Under the pieces are notes generated by a model, which saw nothing but the letters and a program-made list of their open reading frames with translations, was not told the origin of the DNA and made no database searches. From NCBI RefSeq assembly GCF_000015165.1, contig NC_009485.1, positions 6,467,501 through 6,531,500 of the forward strand: a stretch of DNA of 64,000 bases, written 5' to 3'. The position numbers were made by a program, and so were the translations under genes. The stretch comes from Bradyrhizobium sp. BTAi1. GTDB lineage: Bacteria > Pseudomonadota > Alphaproteobacteria > Rhizobiales > Xanthobacteraceae. This document shows, in pieces, positions 9,060-16,091 of the stretch (within the stretch, counting starts at the first letter, position 1; each line of letters begins with the position of its first letter).

Positions 9060-9683
9060 TCAGGCTGGGCCGGCAACCGGGCTCGCTTGCATCGGCACGA
9101 AGCCCGGCAGCGCGGCGATCCGCGCCAGCCACGCCGTCACATGGGGGTAAGGCGCCAGCGCGATGCCGCCCTCGGGCGCATGCGCCGTGTAGCTGTAATG
9201 GGCGATGTCGGCGATGGTCGGCACGTCGCCGACAAGGAACGGCCGGCGGCCCAGCTCCTGCTCCATGACCGCGAACAGGCCGTTCGCGAGCTGATGCGCC
9301 CTCGCGATGTCGAGCGGAGCGCCGAACAGGGTCGCCACCCGTGCCGCGGCCGCTCCGAAGGCGAGCGGCCCTGCTGCGGCGGACAGCCAGCGCTGCACCT
9401 GGGCCTGGCCGAGCGGATCGCGCGGCAGCCAGCGGCCGGACTCATCATAGCGGCGCGCGAGATAGACCAGGATGGCATTGGAGTCGGGGATCACGGCATC
9501 GCCCTCGACCAGCACCGGCACCTGGCCGAACGGATTGAGCGCCAGAAAATCCGGCCGCTTATGCGCGCCGCCGCTGAGGTCGACCTCGACATAGTCGCAG
9601 TCGAGGCCGAGCAGATGCAACATCAGCCGCGCACGATGTGCATGGCCGGACAAAGCGAAGTGATAGAGGCGGCGTTGGGTCAT
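9060..9683 (-). CDS. Glutathione S-transferase family protein
   Basis: 207 residues starting MTQRRLYHFALSGHAHRARL. The N-terminal thioredoxin-fold domain shows NPFGQVPVLVEGDAVIPDSNAILVYLARRY (cis-Pro in QVPVL, Ser-Asn gamma-glutamyl site in PDSNAI), and the C-terminal helical domain contains the N-capping-box region PFLVGDVPTIADIAHYSY. These are standard soluble GST features; the substrate is unknown. ATG at 9683 has GGGAG upstream. It converges with nothing on its 3' side except the upstream-facing small secreted gene. Confidence 0.92.
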   Translation of the reverse strand: MTQRRLYHFALSGHAHRARLMLHLLGLDCDYVEVDLSGGAHKRPDFLALNPFGQVPVLVEGDAVIPDSNAILVYLARRYDESGRWLPRDPLGQAQVQRWLSAAAGPLAFGAAAARVATLFGAPLDIARAHQLANGLFAVMEQELGRRPFLVGDVPTIADIAHYSYTAHAPEGGIALAPYPHVTAWLARIAALPGFVPMQASPVAGPA

Positions 9684-9796
9684 GCAGGGCTCCCGTCGTT
9701 CCGCCGCAAGGTCTAAGCCGAGGCCATGACACCTACAACGCAACGCGGCATCAATGGCTTGTTGCTGATCCCGCAATAATGCGACAGATCCCGCCC

Positions 9797-10297
9797 ATGG
9801 ACCGCCTGCCCGATCAGCTCAAGCCCGGCCTCCGCCTCGTTTTCGTCGGCACCGCCGCGAGCGCCCGCTCGGCCGCGACCGGGCATTATTACGCGCATCC
9901 CGGCAACCGTTTCTGGCCGACGCTGTTCGCGGTCGGCCTGACGCCGCGGCTGTATCGACCGCACGAATTTCCGGCGCTGCTGTCGCTCGGCATCGGCTTC
10001 ACTGACCTCTGCAAGCAGGGTGCGGGCATGGACCATGTGGCGCTGAAGGCCGGCGTCGATGTCGCGGGCTTTGCGGCAAAGATCCGGCGTCATCGGCCGC
10101 GCACCATCGCCTTCACCAGCAAGAAGGCGGCGAGCCTGTTCTACCGCAAGCCGACCGGCGCGATCGCCCTGGGGCGCCAATCCGAGCAGGATGACTTCCC
10201 GACGGCGTTCGTGCTCGCCTCGCCCTCCGGCGCCGCGTCCGGTGCGTGGACCTTGCAGCCGTGGCAGGATCTGGCCGAGCACGTCGCGTCGGGCTAG
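9797..10297 (+). CDS. Mug/TDG-superfamily mismatch-specific DNA glycosylase-like protein
   Basis: About 166 residues. The N-terminal block GLRLVFVGTAASARSAATG then HYYAHPGNRFWPTLF aligns with the uracil/thymine DNA glycosylase (family 2, Mug) motif region, and IAFTSKKAASLFY and VLASPSGAA fit the later strands and the DNA-intercalation segment. In E. coli Mug the first motif is GINPG with a catalytic Asn; here it is GTAAS, so that Asn is absent. Related proteobacterial proteins with GTAA are known to me, but their activity is uncertain. Start may be 9797 or the in-frame ATG at 9779; neither has a clear Shine-Dalgarno. Confidence 0.82.
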   Translation: MDRLPDQLKPGLRLVFVGTAASARSAATGHYYAHPGNRFWPTLFAVGLTPRLYRPHEFPALLSLGIGFTDLCKQGAGMDHVALKAGVDVAGFAAKIRRHRPRTIAFTSKKAASLFYRKPTGAIALGRQSEQDDFPTAFVLASPSGAASGAWTLQPWQDLAEHVASG

Positions 10298-10379
10298 CGC
10301 ATGATCCTGGACAAGGGAGATGAGCCGCGCTGGACGTGATGGCGGCCGACAAGCCGGCGCATCAGACTGCGGAAGGACC

Positions 10380-10432
10380 AGCCGAACGGCTGTGGCGTTC
10401 GGCTGTCATCGCCCGGTCAAGCCGGGCGACGA
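10380..10432. repeat. Two adjacent REP-like hairpins between convergent genes
   Basis: AGCCGAACG ... CGTTCGGCT (10380-10404) and TCGCCCGG-TCAAG-CCGGGCGA (10409-10429) are perfect stems placed in the gap between two convergent genes. The second matches a hairpin of the thiS-thiG repeat cluster. They may act as a bidirectional terminator though there is no T tract. Confidence 0.65.
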
Positions 10433-10462
10433 CGATTGTTGTTTGGTCGAAGGATGCCGCAA

Positions 10463-10903
10463 CTACCTGATCGTGATCGCGAGGCCCGACAGATCGACAT
10501 TGGCCAACAGCCCGATCTGCTCGCCCGAGAGTTCGAGCACCGCGCCCTTCTGATTGGTCAGCACGATGCCACGCACGCCGCGGCCGACGGCAAGGCCCGC
10601 ACCGGCGGCGCCATAGACGCCCTCGACATCGGACGGACGCCAGATGTTGCTGACGCGACCGCGCAGCACCGTGCGCGAGCCGCCGAACACAAGCCCCCAA
10701 TCGAGGCCACCGGTCGACAGCGGATAGGCTCGGCCATGGAAATGCAACATGCCACTGCCGCCGGAGCCGCCGATGATCCATCCCGCCTTGTAGATGGTCA
10801 GCGTGATGAAGCCGCCATCCGCATGCGCGGTGGTGGGCAGAACGGCGCCGGCTGCGGCCGTCAGTGCCACCAGCATACCGCGAAGGAAGGACGCAATTTT
10901 CAT
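10463..10903 (-). CDS. Conserved secreted protein of unknown function
   Basis: 146 residues: signal peptide to about residue 29 (ending PTTAHAD) and a Gly-rich beta-strand-like mature domain with IIGGSGGSGMLHFHGRAYPL, GLVFGGSRTVLRGRV, GVYGAAGAGLAVGRG and a closing LSGLAITIR. Periodic Gly and short hydrophobic strands resemble alphaproteobacterial envelope proteins of the DUF1134/EipA kind, but I cannot assign it with confidence. ATG at 10903 follows GGAG. Single gene with its own promoter region. Confidence 0.75.
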   Translation of the reverse strand: MKIASFLRGMLVALTAAAGAVLPTTAHADGGFITLTIYKAGWIIGGSGGSGMLHFHGRAYPLSTGGLDWGLVFGGSRTVLRGRVSNIWRPSDVEGVYGAAGAGLAVGRGVRGIVLTNQKGAVLELSGEQIGLLANVDLSGLAITIR

Positions 10904-11310
10904 GGATCAAATCTCCAGTGACGTGAAGTCGAGGTCATTCGATAGCCACATGTGACAATCGCGCCCCACCAATCGAATCGATCGGGCCGAATTTAGCCCT
11001 TTGCGCGGCGCCAAGCATATGGCGCCGCTTGTGTGTTCGAAATGCCGCCACTTCGCCCCCGCGCGGCCGGCCCGGCGATCCGGGCGACCCGCGCCGCCGG
11101 GCGCACAGGCACGCCGGGAGGCGAAATGGGTCGAGACCCGCGCAAAACCATGGCGCTTTAGGGGTATTTCAGCCCCAGGCGGCCGCTACGATGTTGCGTT
11201 AAGGACCCGTTAACCTTGTCCGACCACGGTGATTTACGGGCTGGATGTTTAGTTGGTCTCGATGTTTTCGCACCGTTTTCATCCGGTGCGGGCGTTGATC
11301 GGGAGGAGTT
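10904..11310. other. 407-base intergenic region between divergent genes with a perfect hairpin
   Basis: No convincing gene: the only open frames are Arg/Pro-rich. It should hold promoters for the minus-strand secreted protein and the plus-strand Fis-type gene. A perfect 9-bp stem GCGGCGCCA-AGCATA-TGGCGCCGC lies at 11005-11028, followed by TTGTGTGTT. Near 11196-11215 a GTTAAGGACCCGTTAAC motif is almost palindromic and could be an operator, which is inference only. Confidence 0.5.
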
Positions 11311-11580
11311 ATGTCACAAGAGTTGTCAGCCGATGCCGCAAGTCCGTCACTCGTTCCACTCGTTATGCCGCCGTCGCCCTCCGCGACGGAGGTTCTGCCG
11401 CTGTTGATCGGCACGCCGCTGTCAGACATCGAGCGCGAGCTCATCGTTCAGACCCTGGCGCGCTGCAACGGCAATCGCACCCACGCCGCCAGGCTGCTCG
11501 GGATGCCGGTTCGTACCCTGCGGAACAAGATCCGCGGCTACACCGCCGAGGGCATTGCGGTCCCGGCCTATACGGCCTGA
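11311..11580 (+). CDS. Stand-alone Fis-type helix-turn-helix protein
   Basis: 89 residues: about 35 residues of Ser/Pro-rich N-terminus, then SDIERELIVQTLARCNGNRT followed by HAARLLGMPVRTLRNKIRGY, the Fis/NtrC C-terminal DNA-binding fold (HTH_8). The sequence is closest in appearance to the C-terminal domain of FlbD/NtrC-type sigma-54 activators, but the receiver and AAA+ domains are absent and the protein is complete with a good GGGAGG Shine-Dalgarno, so it is not an obvious truncation. It should bind DNA as a dimer. The next gene downstream is a collagen-like protein 162 bases away on the same strand, a possible target. Confidence 0.85.
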   Translation: MSQELSADAASPSLVPLVMPPSPSATEVLPLLIGTPLSDIERELIVQTLARCNGNRTHAARLLGMPVRTLRNKIRGYTAEGIAVPAYTA

Positions 11581-11742
11581 GACGACGGTGGACCATGCGA
11601 AATCCCTTCGCATGGAACTCATCAGGACGCGGTGCCGATTGATGTTGATCGATCGGCCTCGCGGCTCTGCTGCAATTGCTGCGGTTGTTGTGGCTCTGTT
11701 ACCCTTCGCTGCGAATCAAATGATCGTAGCGGAGTTGCGGTA

Positions 11743-12285
11743 GTGGCGAAGAATCCGGCCGGACGCGGCCTGCAGGGCCCAGCGGGTCCACGTGGCCCGC
11801 AGGGGCAGCCTGGGAAGCGCGGACCGGATGGCCAGCGCGGCAAGCCCGGTCCTGACGGCAAAGCAGGACCACAGGGCAAACCCGGCCCGCAAGGACCGCG
11901 TGGCGAGGCTGGTCCGCCAGGCAAACCCGGGCCCCAGGGGCCTGCAGGGCCGCAGGGACCGCAAGGCCCGCGCGGCGAACAGGGACCGCCCGGCACGCTG
12001 CCGACCATCGACCAGCTGATGCCCTGGCTGGAGCAGATCTTCGAGGCCTATGAGGATTACAAGCGCACGCGTGACCGCGAGGCGCATGAGCGCGAGGCCG
12101 CGCAACTCGCCGTGCGCGACATCTTCGCCGCCGTCCAGCATGACGACGCGCTGGACGAGGCCTTCGAGGACGACGATCCCCACGAGATCGACGTGCCGAA
12201 AAAGAAGAAAAAGAAGAAGCACAAAAAAAAGAAGAAGCACGAGATGCACGCCGACGAGCCGGACGCGGAGGACGAGGCGTTCTGA
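11743..12285 (+). CDS. Collagen-like triple-helix protein with polylysine C-terminal tail
   Basis: About 180 residues from a GTG start at 11743 preceded by GGAG with 8-base spacing. The protein begins VAKNPAGR and then has about 25 uninterrupted Gly-X-Y triplets rich in Pro, Gln, Lys and Arg (residues about 10-85), which in other bacteria fold as a collagen triple helix. A globular/coiled part (LPTIDQLMPWLEQIFEAYEDYKRTRD ...) follows and may be the trimerisation domain. The C-terminus is an acidic patch, then two lysine runs split by His, then an acidic end (DEPDAEDEAF). No signal peptide is visible, even with the alternative upstream GTG at 11632, so the protein is probably cytoplasmic or exported unconventionally. 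Confidence 0.8.
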   Translation: MAKNPAGRGLQGPAGPRGPQGQPGKRGPDGQRGKPGPDGKAGPQGKPGPQGPRGEAGPPGKPGPQGPAGPQGPQGPRGEQGPPGTLPTIDQLMPWLEQIFEAYEDYKRTRDREAHEREAAQLAVRDIFAAVQHDDALDEAFEDDDPHEIDVPKKKKKKKHKKKKKHEMHADEPDAEDEAF

Positions 12286-12329
12286 GCGTCGCGGCCCGCC
12301 CTGGCGCGGCCGCCCGGCTTGGGCCGAAC

Positions 12330-12599
12330 TCAGCGGCCGAATCTGGCGGCCGAACGCTCGCGCGCCTTGGCAGCCTCGATCTCGCGATCGCGCGGCGGAG
12401 CCTGGGTCTGCAGCGAGCTCAACAGCCGCCGGGCCGCGTCGGCCACCTCCTCCACCGCACGTGCGAAGGCGGCTTCGTTGGCCTGCGACGGCGTGTTGAA
12501 GCCGGACAGCTTGCGCACGAACTGCAAGGCCGAGGCTTGAATTTCGGCCTCCGTCGCCGGTGGCTCGAAATTGAACAGCGTCTTGATGTTGCGGCACAT
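12330..12599 (-). CDS. DUF2277 family protein
   Basis: 89 residues beginning MCRNIKTLFNFEPPATEAEI, the diagnostic opening of the DUF2277 family, with EIQASALQFVRKLSGF and a helical C-terminus ending in a basic, Arg-rich segment. The family is widespread in actinobacteria and proteobacteria and has no known function. The start at 12599 is set by the family's MCRNIK start; the longer frame upstream runs into the promoter of the divergent hydrolase gene. Confidence 0.88.
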   Translation of the reverse strand: MCRNIKTLFNFEPPATEAEIQASALQFVRKLSGFNTPSQANEAAFARAVEEVADAARRLLSSLQTQAPPRDREIEAAKARERSAARFGR

Positions 12600-12696
12600 G
12601 ACAGGTCTCATCAATCCGGTGCTGAACCAGGTCGCCGGACGTGCTAACATGTCTCCGACGCGGCCGCCAAGAGTCGCGCATGATCCGGGGGAATTC

Positions 12697-13788
12697 ATGC
12701 TTCGACAACTGGTGTTTCGACCAATCACGCTTCGACCCTGTGTCGCCGTCCTTGCTGCTTTCGTCGCCTGTTGCGACCCGGCCGAGGCCGCGGACTATCC
12801 GGCCCCGAAACAGGCGGACTTCGTCGTCAAGGATTTCAAATTCCACACCGGCGAGACACTGCCGGAACTGAAGCTGCACTACACCACCGTGGGCGAGCCG
12901 ACCGGACAGCCGGTGCTGGTGCTGCACGGCACCGGCGGCTCGGGCGCCAGCATGCTGGTGGCGCCGTTCGCCGGCGAGCTGTTCGGCAAGGATCAGCCGC
13001 TCGACGCGACGAAGTACTACATCATCATCCCCGACAGCATCGGGCACGGCAAATCATCCAAGCCATCCGATGGGTTGAAGACCGGCTTTCCGGCCTATGA
13101 CTATGCCGACATGGTCGATGCACAACACCGGCTGCTGACCGAAGGTCTCGGCATCAAGCATCTACGCCTCGTCATCGGCAATTCGATGGGCGGCATGCAC
13201 AGCTGGGTCTGGGCAACGCGCTATCCCGACTTCATGGATATCGCCGTGCCGATGGCATCGCAGCCGACCGAGATGGCGGCGCGCAACTGGATGCTGCGCC
13301 GGATCATGCTGGAGACCATCCGCAACGATCCCGACTATAGCGGCGGCAACTACACGACCCAGCCGCGCATGATGAAGTACGCCGTCACGGCCTATGCCAC
13401 CGCTACCGCCGGCGGCACCATCGCCTATCAGCTCGCGGCACCGACCGCAGCCCTGGCCGACAAGATGGTGGAGGAGCGCCTGGCGCAGGCTGTTCCCACC
13501 GACGCCAATGACTTCATCTATCAATGGGAGTCCTCGCACGACTATAATCCGTCGGCGGATCTCGGGAAAATCAAGGCGACCGTAATGCTGATCAACTCCG
13601 CCGACGACGAGCGCAATCCGCCGGAGACCGGCGTCACCGGCGAGGCAATGAAGCGCATCGCCAATGGCAAGCTGCTGCTGATCCCGGCCTCGGCCGAGAC
13701 GCGCGGCCATCTCACCACCGGCAACGCCAAATTCTACGCGCAGCCGCTGCGCGAGCTGCTGGCGAGCGCACCGCAGCGGGGCGGCTGA
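12697..13788 (+). CDS. Secreted alpha/beta hydrolase of the MetX-like (homoserine acetyltransferase-related) type
   Basis: 363 residues with an N-terminal signal peptide (to about residue 32, ending DPAEAADY). The hydrolase core shows LVLHGTGGSG near the oxyanion loop, YYIIIPDSIGHGKSSKPSDG, and the nucleophile elbow GNSMGGMHSW with the catalytic Ser. LINSADDERNPPE carries the likely acid and ASAETRGHLTTG the His. Sequence order resembles MetX-family acyltransferases/hydrolases, but export to the periplasm argues against methionine biosynthesis. ATG at 12697 follows GGGGGAA. Substrate unknown. Followed closely by a small secreted protein gene. Confidence 0.87.
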   Translation: MLRQLVFRPITLRPCVAVLAAFVACCDPAEAADYPAPKQADFVVKDFKFHTGETLPELKLHYTTVGEPTGQPVLVLHGTGGSGASMLVAPFAGELFGKDQPLDATKYYIIIPDSIGHGKSSKPSDGLKTGFPAYDYADMVDAQHRLLTEGLGIKHLRLVIGNSMGGMHSWVWATRYPDFMDIAVPMASQPTEMAARNWMLRRIMLETIRNDPDYSGGNYTTQPRMMKYAVTAYATATAGGTIAYQLAAPTAALADKMVEERLAQAVPTDANDFIYQWESSHDYNPSADLGKIKATVMLINSADDERNPPETGVTGEAMKRIANGKLLLIPASAETRGHLTTGNAKFYAQPLRELLASAPQRGG

Positions 13789-13807
13789 TAGCGAGAGGGA
13801 ACGACGA

Positions 13808-14161
13808 ATGCGCAGGATCGTGCTGGCCGCTCTCACAATGGGGTCGCTCGCCGCTGCGGGCGTCGCCTTCGCCTTCGACAATGGCCAGTTCGAGAACGTT
13901 CCGCCCGATATCCGCGCCTGGTTCAAGAGCGTGATCGCGCCCAACGGCGTGCCATGCTGCGACATCTCCGACGGCCACCGCACGACCTATGATGTCCGCG
14001 ACGGCACCTATTGGGTGCCGATCGAGGGACGCTGGATGGCGGTGCCGGAGCGCGCCATCATCCGCGACCGCGGCAATCCGGTCGGCGAGGCCGTGGTGTG
14101 GTACGTCCACCATCGCGGCGACATCATCATCAGCTGCTTCGTGCCGGCCGACGCCGTCTGA
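13808..14161 (+). CDS. Conserved small secreted protein
   Basis: 117 residues with a signal peptide (MRRIVLAALTMGSLAAAGVAFA) and a mature domain carrying adjacent cysteines (GVPCCDISDGHRTTYDVR) and a third near the end (IISCFVPADAV). The pattern CCDxSDGH is recurrent in rhizobial secreted proteins of unknown function. Only 20 bases after the alpha/beta hydrolase gene with its own GAGAGGGA site, so probably co-transcribed. The closely spaced Cys/Asp/His could bind metal, which is speculation. Confidence 0.8.
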   Translation: MRRIVLAALTMGSLAAAGVAFAFDNGQFENVPPDIRAWFKSVIAPNGVPCCDISDGHRTTYDVRDGTYWVPIEGRWMAVPERAIIRDRGNPVGEAVVWYVHHRGDIIISCFVPADAV

Positions 14162-14191
14162 GAGCCGCCCCCGCATCCAAGGAGAAGCGCT

Positions 14192-14797
14192 TTGAACGAC
14201 CTCACCCACCCGAACCTCGCCGCGATCTATCCGAGCCCGAACGAGCGTGTGATCGCGAAGGTCCGGCCGGCGCTGGACGTTCACAGTCGGAAGTTCATCG
14301 CCTTGTCGCCGTTCTGCGTGATCGCAAGCGCGGGGAAGGATGGCAGCGTCGACGCTTCGCCGCGCGGTGGTCATCCGGGGTTCGTCCATATCGATGGCGA
14401 CGATCGTCTGATGATGCCGGACCGCCCCGGCAACAACAGACTCGACAGTCTCAGGAACGTGTCGGAAGGATCCGGCCTGGTGCAGCTGATCTTCTTTGTA
14501 CCGGGACTCAACGAAACCCTGCGGGTCAGCGGCACGGCCGCGCTATCCACCGAGCCTGCCCTGCTCGCGCGGCTCGAGGAGTTCGGCAAGCCGCCGCGCT
14601 CCGTGCTCGTGATCGGCGTGCAGGAGGTCTACTTCCATTGCGGCAAGGCGATCATGCGCTCCAAGCTCTGGTCGCAGGAGGCTCAGGTCGCCCGCTCCGC
14701 CATGCCGAGCATCAGTGAGATCATTCATGATCAGACCCGGCTCGGCACGCCCGAGCCTCAGCACGTCACCGACGCCCGCTGGCGCGAGCAGCTTTGA
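14192..14797 (+). CDS. PPOX-type FMN-binding flavoprotein (pyridoxamine 5'-phosphate oxidase-like, MSMEG_1061-like)
   Basis: 201 residues with a split-barrel flavin fold: FIALSPFCVIASAGKDGSVD, SPRGGHPGFVHIDGDDRLMMPDRPGNNRLDSL, and VYFHCGKAIMRSKLWS near the C-terminus. The PDRPGNNRLDS motif is typical of the MSMEG_1061-type FMN-dependent family. The predicted start is TTG at 14192, supported by a strong AAGGAG Shine-Dalgarno at 14179-14184 and 7-base spacing. Substrate unknown. Confidence 0.88.
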   Translation: MNDLTHPNLAAIYPSPNERVIAKVRPALDVHSRKFIALSPFCVIASAGKDGSVDASPRGGHPGFVHIDGDDRLMMPDRPGNNRLDSLRNVSEGSGLVQLIFFVPGLNETLRVSGTAALSTEPALLARLEEFGKPPRSVLVIGVQEVYFHCGKAIMRSKLWSQEAQVARSAMPSISEIIHDQTRLGTPEPQHVTDARWREQL

Positions 14798-14858
14798 GAA
14801 TGCGATCTGTTTGCATGTGGGCGTCAGCGAGGAGTCATGAACGCTCTTCTATGATGCA

Positions 14859-14880
14859 CATGCGCGCAAAGGCGCGCATG
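14859..14880 (+). terminator. Perfect 9-bp hairpin after the flavoprotein gene
   Basis: CATGCGCGC-AAAG-GCGCGCATG forms a perfect stem with no T tract. It separates the flavoprotein gene from the efflux operon and could be a factor-dependent pause or terminator. Confidence 0.4.
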
Positions 14881-14963
14881 CCTTGACGCAGGTCGACAGT
14901 CGCGGAAATGGCAGAAATCAGCTATGATTATGTCATTCTCCGAACTGGAAAACGATCTTCGCA

Positions 14964-16091
14964 ATGCCAACGCCCTTCCGTGTTGCCTGTTATTTGCCGC
15001 GCGCCCTGATCGCGAGCGCGCTTGTCCTGTTGGCACTCGGGACGTCACCCGCCAGAGCGGTGGCCGAGGATGTGAAGCTCACCGCCGAGCAGGCACGCAA
15101 TCTCGGCATCCGCGTCACGCATCCCGTCCCGAGTCCGACCGACAAGACGCTGCCCTATCCGGCACAGATCGTCATCCCCACACCTCAGCTCTGGGTCGTC
15201 AGCGCGCCGGTGGCCGGCATGGTCACGAATCTGGCGGTCGGGCGCGGTGACCGCGTCACCACCGGACAACCGCTGCTGACATTGGAGAGTCCGAGCTTCG
15301 TCTCGCTGCAACGCGAATATCTACATGCGCTGGCCCAGGAGGTTCTCGCCGCCCAGCAGTTGAAGCGGAACGCCGATCTGTTCGACGGCAAGGCGGTGCC
15401 GCAGCGCGTGCTGGAATCGAGCCAGGCCGAAGCACGCCAGGCCAGCATCGTGGTCGCGGAGCGACGGCAGATGTTGCATCTCAGCGGTCTCTCCGACGAC
15501 GCGATTGCGCGGCTGACCAACGAGGCGGCGATCAGCGCCACCTTGACGGTGAACGCGCCCCAGGCCGCTTCCGTGGTCGAGATCGCGGTGTCGCCCGGCC
15601 AGCGGATGGAGCAGTCCGCACCGCTGGTGAAGCTCGCACGGCTGTCGCCGCTCTGGGTCGAGATTGCGATTCCGGCCACGAATATCGGTGCAATCAAGAT
15701 CGGCGCCAAGGTCGAGATCGACGGCTATCCGACTCCGGGCCGCGTCATCCTGGTGTCCGAGACGACGGACGCCGCCACCCAGACGATCCTCGTCCGGGCC
15801 GAGATTCCGAACAATGGCGAATTGCATTCCGGGCAGACTGCAGCCGCGCGCATCGGCTTCATCTCCGCCGGAGAGAGCGCCTGGGAGATTCCGTATAGCG
15901 GCCTCGTCCGGCGCGGCGAGCAGACCTCGATCTTCGTCGCGATCGAGGGCGGCTTCCGGCAGGTTCCGGTGACGCTGCTCGCCGAGGATCAGGATCACGT
16001 CGTCGTATCAGGTCCGATCACCGAGCAGAACGACGTCGCCGTCGGCGGCATTTCGGCGCTGCGCGGCATTCTCCTGCGGCTGGGGCAATGA
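14964..16091 (+). CDS. Periplasmic adaptor (membrane fusion protein) of a heavy-metal RND pump, CzcB/CusB-like
   Basis: 375 residues: N-terminal signal (to about residue 35), barrel-sandwich lipoyl motif APVAGMVTNLAVGRGDRVTTGQPLL, an alpha-hairpin (about 105-160), and a beta-barrel segment SPLWVEIAIPATNIGAIKIG. The adaptor links the inner-membrane RND transporter to an outer-membrane channel. Its stop overlaps the transporter start (16088), so the two are coupled. No CzcC/CusC-type outer-membrane factor is encoded next to it, so the pump must recruit one from elsewhere. No His/Met-rich metal-binding N-terminus is apparent. Confidence 0.9.
   Translation: MPTPFRVACYLPRALIASALVLLALGTSPARAVAEDVKLTAEQARNLGIRVTHPVPSPTDKTLPYPAQIVIPTPQLWVVSAPVAGMVTNLAVGRGDRVTTGQPLLTLESPSFVSLQREYLHALAQEVLAAQQLKRNADLFDGKAVPQRVLESSQAEARQASIVVAERRQMLHLSGLSDDAIARLTNEAAISATLTVNAPQAASVVEIAVSPGQRMEQSAPLVKLARLSPLWVEIAIPATNIGAIKIGAKVEIDGYPTPGRVILVSETTDAATQTILVRAEIPNNGELHSGQTAAARIGFISAGESAWEIPYSGLVRRGEQTSIFVAIEGGFRQVPVTLLAEDQDHVVVSGPITEQNDVAVGGISALRGILLRLGQ

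Noticed and set aside
11632..11742. Upstream GTG start for the collagen-like protein, adding a Cys-rich N-terminus
   Set aside because: No SD precedes it, while the GTG at 11743 has GGAG with 8-base spacing; the added segment is not signal-peptide-like.
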